Below, in pieces: positions 1-5,400 of a DNA stretch of 7,773 nucleotides; the first letter of the stretch is position 1; every line of letters starts with the position of its first letter. The notes beneath the pieces are model-generated. The model was given only the letters and a program-made list of their open reading frames with translations. It had not been told where the DNA came from and did not search any database. The position numbers and the translations under genes were made by a program. This stretch comes from Acholeplasmataceae bacterium. GTDB taxonomy: Bacteria > Bacillota_I > Bacilli_A > ML615J-28 > CAG-698. The DNA is taken from assembly GCA_012839485.1 (NCBI GenBank), contig DUNF01000031.1:1-7773 (forward strand), written 5' to 3'.

Positions 1-1067
1 CCAACATGCATAAATCTTTTATAAACTGCTGCTGTTTGAATACTAATGATTTGATCTAAATATAAATCATCTTTAGGTACAAATGGATTCTTATCGAATT
101 CTCTTGTAAGCTTACATTTATCTGCGCTCTTTACTAAATCTTCATGAAGAGAAAGATCTGAAGATAATTCATTATTTGCTTTCATATAAGCTTGTTTATA
201 ATATGAACTCTTTCTTCTTTTATAGCGAAGAGATGTAATATCAATTTCACTAACAATTACTTTTGAATCAAATGATAGCTTATCATCAATTATTAAAGTC
301 TTTCCTGCTTCAGAAATAATTAACTCTGAACCGAAAATAACATTACTTGATGTTTCACTAGCCCCAGTTGAAGCATAAACATATGCTCCACTATATTTAT
401 AAGTTAAGTTATTAATAATTAATTCTCTTTTTTTAGTTTTATATATTCTTGCTGGTGAAGATGAACAATTAAAAACAATGTCCGCACCTTTTAAATATAA
501 CTCTTCACTAACAGACTGTGGTGCCCACATGTCCCCACAAACTTCGCAACCAAAAATAATATCGCTATTATAAAACTTAAACAACATTTTACCAAAAGGA
601 ATAGGATTATAAAAATTATCATCTTTTTCATCAGTATCTTTAAAAAACTCTAAATTACTAATTCCATCTAACTTTTTACCAAACCACCTAGTTTCATCAA
701 ACTCTTCTGAATGGGGTAAGTATTCTTTTGGTACTACACCAATTAATTCATTATCTTGAACAACAAAACTACAATTGTAAATAACACTATTTTGGAAAAC
801 ATAAGAACCAAAAAGCACAACACCTTTAAAGGGGTTGTTATTTAGTAAATATTTAATTGCTTCTTGTGTTTCTAAATATAGTTGATCACTATAAAACAAG
901 TCCCCACAAGAATAACCAGTAATTGCAAGTTCAGGAAAAACAATAACATCTACATCTTGATCTAATTTCTTTAAGATCTTAAGCATTTCCTTAACATTTT
1001 CTAATGGTTTTCCTAAAACAATTTTCGGACTTGCAGCTGCAACTTTAATGAAATCTTTACTGTACAT
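1..1067 (-). CDS. nadE: Glutamine-dependent NAD+ synthetase, N-terminal part (cut by window edge)
   Basis: The 355 residues visible form the nitrilase-type glutaminase domain, which releases ammonia from glutamine. The C-terminal synthetase domain, which amidates deamido-NAD+ using ATP, would lie beyond position 1. The catalytic triad can be placed: Glu46 in FPELAITGYS, Lys114 in PKEYLP and Cys177 in EVCGDMW. The order and spacing, plus the late FVPKDD segment and the Q-T-A-A-V-Y-K-R helix, resemble the long two-domain enzymes of the Mycobacterium tuberculosis type. The residue after the catalytic Cys is Gly, where I expect Glu (CED). The ATG at 1067 has the sequence GGAGGAAAA just upstream, and this Shine-Dalgarno overlaps the nadD stop codon. 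The gap to nadD is 8 nt, so the two are co-transcribed and probably translationally coupled. The open frame has no stop down to the window edge. The family assignment is firm; completeness cannot be judged. Confidence 0.93.
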   Translation of the reverse strand, partial: MYSKDFIKVAAASPKIVLGKPLENVKEMLKILKKLDQDVDVIVFPELAITGYSCGDLFYSDQLYLETQEAIKYLLNNNPFKGVVLFGSYVFQNSVIYNCSFVVQDNELIGVVPKEYLPHSEEFDETRWFGKKLDGISNLEFFKDTDEKDDNFYNPIPFGKMLFKFYNSDIIFGCEVCGDMWAPQSVSEELYLKGADIVFNCSSSPARIYKTKKRELIINNLTYKYSGAYVYASTGASETSSNVIFGSELIISEAGKTLIIDDKLSFDSKVIVSEIDITSLRYKRRKSSYYKQAYMKANNELSSDLSLHEDLVKSADKCKLTREFDKNPFVPKDDLYLDQIISIQTAAVYKRFMHV

Positions 1068-1075
1068 TTTTCCTC

Positions 1076-1633
1076 CTAGTACAAATTGTTTTCTTTAATA
1101 TATTGATTTACCTTTGTAAGTAATAATTTTTTATTTTTAGTTTTACGATATTCAGAACTTGAAACATTTAATTTAGGTGCATCTTCTAAAATCGTAAAGT
1201 TTTCTTTATGTTTACTCATAAAATCATCTTTTTCGATAATCGCCATAATATCAATATTACCACGTGGAATAACGATAAATTTGTTTTGAATAACAATATT
1301 TGGGAAGTTAATCCATTTATTTATATTAACTAAGTTATCAGCGCCAAGTAAAAAGTATGACTCTGGAAAGTGAGCAAGTGTATATGTTGTACCATAATAA
1401 CCATCTTGTTTCATTTCAAAATCAGAAACTGATGCTCTTGCACCCAATTCTTCAGCAACAATTTCAAGCATTCTCAAACGATCTTTATCTGAAGCTAATT
1501 CATCTTTATGATAAAGTGAACTAGTTGGCATAAATATTATTTCTGAATCTTTATATTTTTTAAGTAAATATTTTGCAATTTTATAATGAGCAATAGTGGG
1601 TGGATTAAAAGAGCCACCATAAATAATCTTCAT
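1076..1633 (-). CDS. nadD: Nicotinate-nucleotide adenylyltransferase NadD
   Basis: This enzyme joins ATP and nicotinate mononucleotide to give deamido-NAD+, the substrate of the NadE encoded next. The 185-residue protein is at the short end for the family. It begins with the nucleotidyltransferase motif GGSFNPPTIAH (residues 6-16), a variant of the usual GSFNPPHxGH. It has GADN at 97-100 followed by NKW and FP, and a C-terminal VSSSEYR (157-163) in place of the ISSTxIR phosphate-binding motif. Start ATG 1633 follows TTAGAGGTAAAAAT. A strong extended -10 promoter sits only about 18 nt upstream, so the predicted leader is about 11 nt and is almost only the ribosome binding site. The stop codon TAG is part of the nadE Shine-Dalgarno. 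Function is assigned from motifs and the nadE neighbour. Confidence 0.95.
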   Translation of the reverse strand: MKIIYGGSFNPPTIAHYKIAKYLLKKYKDSEIIFMPTSSLYHKDELASDKDRLRMLEIVAEELGARASVSDFEMKQDGYYGTTYTLAHFPESYFLLGADNLVNINKWINFPNIVIQNKFIVIPRGNIDIMAIIEKDDFMSKHKENFTILEDAPKLNVSSSEYRKTKNKKLLLTKVNQYIKENNLY

Positions 1634-1650
1634 ATTTTTACCTCTAACAT

Positions 1651-1680
1651 ATTATACCACATTTCCAAAGTAAAAGACAA
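1651..1680 (-). promoter_or_regulatory. Promoter of nadD-nadE
   Basis: On the minus strand there is TTGTCT, an 18-nt spacer and TATAAT, with TGG just before the -10 forming an extended -10 (TGGTATAAT). The predicted start is near 1644, about 11 nt before the nadD ATG. The -35 hexamer lies in the distal arm of the terminator hairpin at 1672-1704, so the two signals share bases. The -10 is perfect; the -35 is only moderate. Confidence 0.72.
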
Positions 1681-1704
1681 CTTTTTATCCAAAAGTTGTC
1701 TTTT
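1672..1704 (-). terminator. Intrinsic terminator after rsmH and the 14-codon ORF
   Basis: A 14-bp perfect stem (AAAAGACAACTTTT paired with AAAAGTTGTCTTTT) closes a 5-nt loop. On the minus strand the 3' arm ends in TCTTTTACTTT, and on the plus strand it ends in TCTTTTTAC, so it could act in both directions. It ends the mraZ-rsmH transcript. The stretch from 1705 to 1768 between the small ORF and this hairpin shows nothing recognisable. Confidence 0.8.
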
Positions 1705-1768
1705 TACAATAAATAAGTATAAAATAAGGAATTATATGTGTTTATGATATATTTCATATCAACTATAA

Positions 1769-1813
1769 TTATCTTGGTAATACCGGTTTTGGTAAAGGTC
1801 TTAAGTTTGTCAT
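1769..1813 (-). CDS. Candidate 14-residue peptide directly after rsmH
   Basis: The frame reads MTNLRPLPKPVLPR and then TAA. It is far shorter than usual gene calls, but the start signal is excellent: TATAGGAGGT lies 7 nt before the ATG, and its first bases are the rsmH stop codon. The nadD-to-nadE junction uses the same design, in which the stop overlaps the Shine-Dalgarno, and there the downstream gene is real. The peptide is Pro-rich (4 of 14), with two Arg, one Lys and no acidic residue, so it is basic. It occupies the place where ftsL normally follows rsmH, and a terminator follows about 65 nt later. I do not recognise it. It could be a functional micropeptide, a translation signal affecting mRNA stability, or the relic of a lost gene. 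Translation is inferred from the Shine-Dalgarno alone. Confidence 0.45.
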   Translation of the reverse strand: MTNLRPLPKPVLPR

Positions 1814-1825
1814 TGTTTGTACCTC

Positions 1826-2788
1826 CTATAGTTTTTGAATGATTCTTAATTTTGCTGAGCGTGAACGTATATTTGTTTCTAGCTCTTCCGGACTTGGAGT
1901 TATTACTTTTTTATTAACTAAAGCAAACTCTTTTTTAATCTTATAATCTTCGACTGGAAGATCTTTTGGCATGTTATCTTCTGTAGCTTCTTTGAAGACC
2001 TCTTTACAGATGCGGTCTTCCAAAGAGTGGAAGGTAATTACGCAACATCTCCCATTCGTATCAAGTAAATCTAAAGCATCCCTTAATGATCTCTCAAACA
2101 CATTTAACTCATCATTAACAGCAATCCTAATTGCTTGAAAAGTTTTACGTGCAGGGTGTGTAGCTTTTCTTCGGTAATGAGCTGGAACTGCCTGTGTAAC
2201 AATTCTAACTAATTCCGTTGTCGTCTCAATTGGTTTTACTTTTCTAAAGTAATCTATTTTCTTTGCAATACTAGTTGCATATTTTTCTTCTCCATATTCG
2301 AAGATAATTCTTCTTAACTCTTCGACTGGATACTCATTTACTACATCATAAGCTGTTAAAGCTTGATTTTGATTCATTCGCATGTCAAGTCTAGCTTCTT
2401 CATGATAACTAAATCCACGATCTCTATCATCAAGTTGGAACGAAGACACTCCTAAGTCATATAAAATTCCATCAACTTTATAAACTCCTAAACTATTTAG
2501 TTGTTCTTTAATATTTACAAAGTTATCAGGGATTATTGTAAAGTTATTACTAATCTTAGCAAGTCTTTCTCTTCCTTCATTAATTGCATAATCGTCTTGT
2601 TCAAAACAGTAAAGTTTACCATTTGTAAGTTTTTCTAAAATGATGCTAGCATGGCCAGCTCCACCCATCGTACAATCTACGTATATTCCATCTTCCTTAA
2701 CAGTTAGGCCTGTCATAACTTCATTAAGTAATACTGGAATATGGATAATTTCTGTTTTTATCATTGTACTTGGTCTTTGCCTAATCAT
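1826..2788 (-). CDS. rsmH: 16S rRNA m4C1402 methyltransferase RsmH
   Basis: RsmH (MraW) transfers a methyl group from S-adenosylmethionine to N4 of C1402 in the decoding centre of 16S rRNA. With the start at 2788 the protein has 320 residues. It carries HIPVLLNEV (16-24), the SAM-binding loop GGAGHA (42-47), DLGVSSFQLD (111-120), a HPARKTFQAIR block, FHSLEDR (253-259) and the terminal SRSAKLRI motif, so it looks complete. ATG 2788 overlaps the end of mraZ by 8 nt and has AAAGGA about 9 nt upstream. ATG 2764 is an alternative that would begin nearer the conserved HIPVLL, but its Shine-Dalgarno is poor. A TTG at 2818 would overlap mraZ more deeply without support. The gene is co-transcribed with mraZ. 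No ftsL or penicillin-binding protein gene follows. Confidence 0.96.
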   Translation of the reverse strand: MIRQRPSTMIKTEIIHIPVLLNEVMTGLTVKEDGIYVDCTMGGAGHASIILEKLTNGKLYCFEQDDYAINEGRERLAKISNNFTIIPDNFVNIKEQLNSLGVYKVDGILYDLGVSSFQLDDRDRGFSYHEEARLDMRMNQNQALTAYDVVNEYPVEELRRIIFEYGEEKYATSIAKKIDYFRKVKPIETTTELVRIVTQAVPAHYRRKATHPARKTFQAIRIAVNDELNVFERSLRDALDLLDTNGRCCVITFHSLEDRICKEVFKEATEDNMPKDLPVEDYKIKKEFALVNKKVITPSPEELETNIRSRSAKLRIIQKL

Positions 2789-3209
2789 CAAAATCAATCC
2801 TTTCACTGATTTCATCAAGTGTTGCTTGACGTTCTTGATAATATTCTAACCAGGCCTTTTTATCCCAAATTTCTATTCTTTCACCAACACCGATAATTAC
2901 GCATTCTTTGTTTAAACCAGCATACTCTACAAGTAATTTATCGATAGTAACTCTTCCTTGACTATCCATTTCTTTATAGTAAGCACCTGACATAAACATT
3001 CTACTAAACTCACGGTTTACTTTTTTTGTAAATGAAAGAGTGTTTAATTTATTAACAACTTTATTCCATTCGTCATTAGGGTATACGAAAAGGCAACGTT
3101 CGATCCCTCTGTTTATAATAAGCTTATCTTTCAATAAAGATCGAAACTCAGTTGGTATAAATATTCTATTTTTGTCATCTAAATTGAAATGATATTCGCC
3201 TATAAACAT
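2781..3209 (-). CDS. mraZ: Transcriptional regulator MraZ
   Basis: MraZ is a DNA-binding repressor or activator of the division and cell-wall cluster and typically controls its own operon. The 142-residue protein starts MFIGEYHFNLDDKNR and has the two SpoVT-AbrB-type half domains of the family, each with its DxxxR motif: D11-R15 (DDKNR) and D82-R86 (DSQGR). I chose ATG 3209 because it gives the canonical N-terminus and has AAAGGAGAAAACT immediately upstream. A GTG in the same frame at 3248 would fall inside the operator repeats and at or before the predicted transcription start, so it is rejected. The gene overlaps rsmH by 8 nt. The three repeats just upstream match the known MraZ binding pattern, so autoregulation is likely. 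Confidence 0.96.
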   Translation of the reverse strand: MFIGEYHFNLDDKNRIFIPTEFRSLLKDKLIINRGIERCLFVYPNDEWNKVVNKLNTLSFTKKVNREFSRMFMSGAYYKEMDSQGRVTIDKLLVEYAGLNKECVIIGVGERIEIWDKKAWLEYYQERQATLDEISERIDFDD

Positions 3210-3220
3210 AGTTTTCTCCT

Positions 3221-3250
3221 TTCTCCACTTTTCCCCACTTCTACCCACTT
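3221..3250 (-). promoter_or_regulatory. MraZ operator: three direct 10-bp repeats
   Basis: Reading the minus strand, AAGTGGGTAG, AAGTGGGGAA and AAGTGGAGAA follow each other without gaps. The period is exactly 10 bp, one helical turn, so all copies face the same side of the DNA. MraZ sites are known as evenly spaced TGGG-type repeats, and in mollicutes as AAAGTG repeats. The block begins 2 bp after the -10 element and runs to the mraZ Shine-Dalgarno, so bound MraZ would cover the transcription start. Confidence 0.87.
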
Positions 3251-3252
3251 GA

Positions 3253-3282
3253 ATTGTACTACATCTTAATAATGAATGTCAA
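3253..3282 (-). promoter_or_regulatory. Promoter of mraZ-rsmH
   Basis: A perfect TTGACA (-35) is followed by an 18-nt spacer and TACAAT (-10) on the minus strand. The predicted start is near 3246, inside the first operator repeat. The leader would be about 37 nt. Confidence 0.85.
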
Positions 3283-3293
3283 GCATTTTTTAA

Positions 3294-3312
3294 AACTTTT
3301 TTTAAAAAAGTT
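3294..3312. promoter_or_regulatory. A/T-tract palindrome upstream of the mraZ promoter
   Basis: AACTTTTTT and AAAAAAGTT are perfect inverted copies around one central base. The element lies 12 bp upstream of the mraZ -35. It could act as an UP element or as bent DNA; its role is inferred only from position and composition. Confidence 0.35.
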
Positions 3313-3342
3313 AATATTTTTTAGTTATCAACGTGGAAAAAG

Positions 3343-3372
3343 AAAAAAGCACTCAATTTAAAGAGTGCTTTT
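3343..3372 (-). terminator. Terminator of the yceD-rpmF operon
   Basis: On the minus strand AAAAGCACTC, an 8-nt loop and GAGTGCTTTT form a 10-bp stem. It is followed by further T residues (TTTTTTCTTTTT), a classic intrinsic terminator about 48 nt after the rpmF stop. Confidence 0.9.
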
Positions 3373-3381
3373 CTTGTCTTT

Positions 3382-3396
3382 AGGACATTTCGTCCT
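3382..3396 (+). other. Small hairpin with a plus-strand T tract
   Basis: AGGAC, ATTTC and GTCCT make a 5-bp stem followed on the plus strand by a run of T (3396-3402). It has terminator shape for rightward transcription, but no plus-strand gene ends here. On the minus strand it lies between rpmF and its main terminator without a useful T tract. It may block antisense transcription or stabilise the rpmF 3' end; the function is unknown. Confidence 0.35.
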
Positions 3397-3419
3397 TTTT
3401 TTAGTTTTAGATCTAGAGC

Positions 3420-3644
3420 CTATTTAGCTTTTTCGTCTCCATCTGCAGCGCCAGCTTTTTTAGCTTTGATTTCTTTTACTTGTTTTTTGTCATAGTATCC
3501 ACAATGAGGACACACTACATGTGATCTCATCATTTCACCACATTCAGGACAAGCAATAAGAGCTGGATTCTTTAAAGCATGATGGCTACGGCGCTTACGC
3601 TTTCTAGTCTTTGAAACTCGATTTTGTTGAGCAATTGCTCCCAT
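3420..3644 (-). CDS. rpmF: 50S ribosomal protein bL32
   Basis: This is a small protein of the large ribosomal subunit. The 74 residues begin with the basic SKTRKRKRRSHH segment typical of L32 (residues 11-22). They then carry a zinc-binding four-Cys set, CPEC at 32-35 and CPHC at 45-48, so this is the zinc-dependent (C+) form. A Lys/Ala-rich tail of about 20 residues makes it somewhat longer than many homologues. The N-terminus MGAIAQQNR differs from the common MAVPKRR-type start. ATG 3644 follows AGAGGTGAAAAAAC. It is the second gene after yceD (34-nt gap), the usual bacterial pairing, and a strong terminator follows. Confidence 0.96.
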   Translation of the reverse strand: MGAIAQQNRVSKTRKRKRRSHHALKNPALIACPECGEMMRSHVVCPHCGYYDKKQVKEIKAKKAGAADGDEKAK

Positions 3645-3678
3645 GTTTTTTCACCTCTATCTCTAATTTTAAAGTTAA

Positions 3679-4062
3679 TTAGTCACTATTACTAACTCGC
3701 ATTGGTTTATGTAAAATAATATTAATCCAAACAAGTTCATCTAAATCTAAAGTGTTTTTCTCAATAAAGTAAATATCTTCATCAGCATTCATTTGCGTAT
3801 CGCAAATTTCTTCACATTCTAAATCAACTGGATAATCGATTTCTTCTAAGGTTACAGCATCTTCTAAGACTAAAATTCCTGTGATTGTGAACAGAACTTC
3901 AAATCTATTAAAGGAAATTTCCTTCAGTGTACCCTCAACATGTAAAGACTTTATATCTAAAATATCATGAGTCTCTAAAGTTCTTGCTTTTAGATTTGGC
4001 TCATAGGAGAACTCATGAACTTCATTATTGAATTTCTTCAACTGTTGTAAAGACCATTTCAT
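3679..4062 (-). CDS. yceD: YceD/DUF177 family protein, short form
   Basis: YceD proteins are almost always encoded just before rpmF and are linked to 23S rRNA maturation or ribosome assembly in bacteria and plastids. That role is family knowledge, not visible here. The 127-residue protein shows the family pattern: an N-terminal basic/aromatic stretch, a central strand-rich region with VDLECEEIC (around residue 80), and the LDLDELVWINIILHKP segment near the end. The chain stops there, so the C-terminal Cys-rich motif found in many homologues (CxxxCxGLC type) is missing. No coding remnant is visible in the 34 nt before rpmF, so this is a short natural form rather than a frameshift. Start ATG 4062 has AAGAGGGATACT upstream. 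A perfect consensus promoter drives it. Confidence 0.85.
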   Translation of the reverse strand: MKWSLQQLKKFNNEVHEFSYEPNLKARTLETHDILDIKSLHVEGTLKEISFNRFEVLFTITGILVLEDAVTLEEIDYPVDLECEEICDTQMNADEDIYFIEKNTLDLDELVWINIILHKPMRVSNSD

Positions 4063-4091
4063 AGTATCCCTCTTAACTTTAATACTTATAA

Positions 4092-4120
4092 ATTATACTA
4101 TATTTTTATTCAATTGTCAA
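4092..4120 (-). promoter_or_regulatory. Promoter of yceD-rpmF
   Basis: Both hexamers are perfect on the minus strand: TTGACA, a 17-nt A/T-rich spacer and TATAAT. The predicted start is near 4085, giving a leader of about 23 nt. No operator-like repeat is seen, which suggests strong constitutive expression suited to a ribosomal protein gene. Confidence 0.93.
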
Positions 4121-4135
4121 TAAGATTAAACCATT

Positions 4136-4162
4136 AAAAAACTACTATTAAATAGTAGTTTT
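4136..4162 (-). terminator. Terminator of the ysxC/membrane-protein transcript
   Basis: AAAACTACTAT and ATAGTAGTTTT form an 11-bp stem with a 3-nt loop, followed by T residues on the minus strand. The first bases of the stem belong to the stop codon of the gene at 4161-4766. Confidence 0.87.
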
Positions 4163-4766
4163 AATTATTAATGCCAATATTATATGCATTCAGAATACGA
4201 ATGTTTTTACCAACAATACTCGTATAATCAGCTTCTGCAGGTGGTTCTGTTAAAGTTACAATAAACTTAACAATAACAGGATCACCATTTAAAGTAATTG
4301 TTTCAGGCGCTATGATTTCTACATTTACTAAATTAGAATATTCGACAGCCCCCTCTATAATAGCAGTACTGATAATATTTAATCGGCCTTCTTTAGTAAT
4401 ACCATGATTATCATCTTTTTCTTTCCAAGAAACAGCAACTGTAAATTCTGCTTTTTCTACAATTTCCCTACCATTACTAAAGCTTAAGTCTTTATAACCA
4501 ACTGGAACTAATGCCTTATCTTCTAATGTGTCTAATTCGTTTAAATCAATAATTGTATCAATAGATTTAGCTTCACCAATTACAACTCCACCTGAATTAC
4601 CACTACTACCACCTGGCTTATTAATCAAGCCTTTTCCTCCATACATATCGGAGAATAGCATTAAATAAAATATAACAAAAGCAAGAAGAACTAATAAAAT
4701 TAGTAAAAAAATACAATAAGCTAAAAATCTTCTTCTTTTGTCATCTTCTTTTCGAATTCTGATCAT
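4161..4766 (-). CDS. Unknown single-pass membrane-anchored protein
   Basis: I do not recognise this 201-residue protein. It starts with a strongly basic cytoplasmic end (residues 2-13, many Arg/Lys), followed by one hydrophobic helix (about 14-38). A Gly/Ser linker with several GG pairs follows (about 43-61), then an extracytoplasmic domain of about 140 residues. The domain alternates hydrophobic and polar residues, as in beta-sheet folds, with segments such as VEKAEFTVAVSW and VIVKFIVTLTEPP. The positive-inside rule gives N-in, C-out. There is no lipobox or signal-peptidase site clear enough to call. The ATG lies 1 nt after the ysxC stop and its Shine-Dalgarno (GGAG) is inside ysxC, so translation is coupled to that GTPase gene. 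A terminator overlaps its stop codon. The gene is clearly real; the function is unknown. Confidence 0.85.
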   Translation of the reverse strand: MIRIRKEDDKRRRFLAYCIFLLILLVLLAFVIFYLMLFSDMYGGKGLINKPGGSSGNSGGVVIGEAKSIDTIIDLNELDTLEDKALVPVGYKDLSFSNGREIVEKAEFTVAVSWKEKDDNHGITKEGRLNIISTAIIEGAVEYSNLVNVEIIAPETITLNGDPVIVKFIVTLTEPPAEADYTSIVGKNIRILNAYNIGINN

Positions 4767-4767
4767 A

Positions 4768-5361
4768 TTATATAATCTCCTTTTCTATTTCATCTTGAAT
4801 TACTTCAATAATTTCTGCGCGACCAATTTTCTTAAATGATGATGTATAAATAACACTATCATCAGTTAAGTTTAATTTTTCTCTAATTTGTTTTTTGGCT
4901 TTTTCTAGACTGCTATGATTAACTTTATCGGATTTTGTTGCTACAACCATAATCGGTAGTTCTAAATAAAGTAAATACTCAAACATCAAAAGATCATCAT
5001 TAGTTGGCCCTACTTTAGTATCAACAAGTAAAAAGGCAACTTTAATATTAGGATTATCAGTTAAATAATCTTCTAAATATTTTCCATATCTTTCTTTGTC
5101 TTCTTTGCTTCGTCTAGCATAGCCATAACCAGGTACATCTACTAAGTAAAAACTATCATCAATATTATAAAAATTGATTGTAACAGTTTTACCAGGTAAA
5201 GCCGATGTTTTAGCAAGCATCTTTCTATTCGTAATTAAGTTAATTAAACTCGACTTACCTACGTTACTTCTTCCCAAAAAAACAATTTCGGGTCTATTAT
5301 CATTGTTTGGACTATGCTTTCTACTTACAATACTTGTAACATATTCACATTTTTCAAACAT
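4768..5361 (-). CDS. ysxC: Ribosome biogenesis GTPase YsxC/EngB
   Basis: YsxC (EngB, YihA) is an essential GTPase in late assembly of the 50S subunit in Bacillus and relatives. The 197-residue length is normal. All G motifs are present: P-loop GRSNVGKS (30-37), the Thr-containing switch I region PGKTVTINFYN (56-66), DVPG (75-78) continuing as YGYA, TKSD (142-145) and TSS (173-175). ATG 5361 is preceded by TTTGGAGGAAAA, an excellent Shine-Dalgarno. No separate promoter was found between rnpB and this gene. The 39-nt gap holds only a hairpin with a poor T tract, so the mRNA probably comes by read-through from the rnpB promoter. The unknown membrane protein gene follows after 1 nt. Confidence 0.97.
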   Translation of the reverse strand: MFEKCEYVTSIVSRKHSPNNDNRPEIVFLGRSNVGKSSLINLITNRKMLAKTSALPGKTVTINFYNIDDSFYLVDVPGYGYARRSKEDKERYGKYLEDYLTDNPNIKVAFLLVDTKVGPTNDDLLMFEYLLYLELPIMVVATKSDKVNHSSLEKAKKQIREKLNLTDDSVIYTSSFKKIGRAEIIEVIQDEIEKEII

Positions 5362-5375
5362 TTTTCCTCCAAAGC

Positions 5376-5399
5376 AAAGTCCCCTGTAACAGGGACTTT
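5376..5399 (-). terminator. Hairpin between rnpB and ysxC (probable leaky terminator)
   Basis: On the minus strand AAAGTCC with CTGT pairs with ACAG and GGACTTT: 11 bp with one bulged base and almost no loop. The following TTTGCTTTGG is a weak T tract. It directly follows the mature rnpB end and stops a few bases before the ysxC Shine-Dalgarno. It may define the RNase P RNA 3' end while letting some polymerase through. Confidence 0.6.
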
Positions 5400-5400
5400 T

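Noticed and set aside
2789..2818. Longer RsmH N-terminus from TTG 2818 or ATG 2815
   Set aside because: It would overlap mraZ by more than 30 nt with no ribosome site and adds residues not typical of the family.
2640..2849. Rightward open frame of 69 codons
   Set aside because: It lies opposite rsmH and the end of mraZ, has no family features or ribosome site, and is explained as a shadow of those genes.
3210..3248. Longer MraZ N-terminus from a GTG at 3248
   Set aside because: The extra codons are the operator repeats read as protein, the start would lie at or before the predicted transcription start, and the canonical MFIGEY start has a good Shine-Dalgarno.
3324..3332. DnaA-box-like TTATCAACG
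   Set aside because: A single site with two mismatches to TTATCCACA and no cluster or dnaA nearby; chance in A/T-rich DNA.
5174..5389. Rightward open frame of 71 codons
   Set aside because: It lies opposite the GTPase motifs of ysxC and runs into the rnpB-ysxC hairpin. It is a shadow frame.
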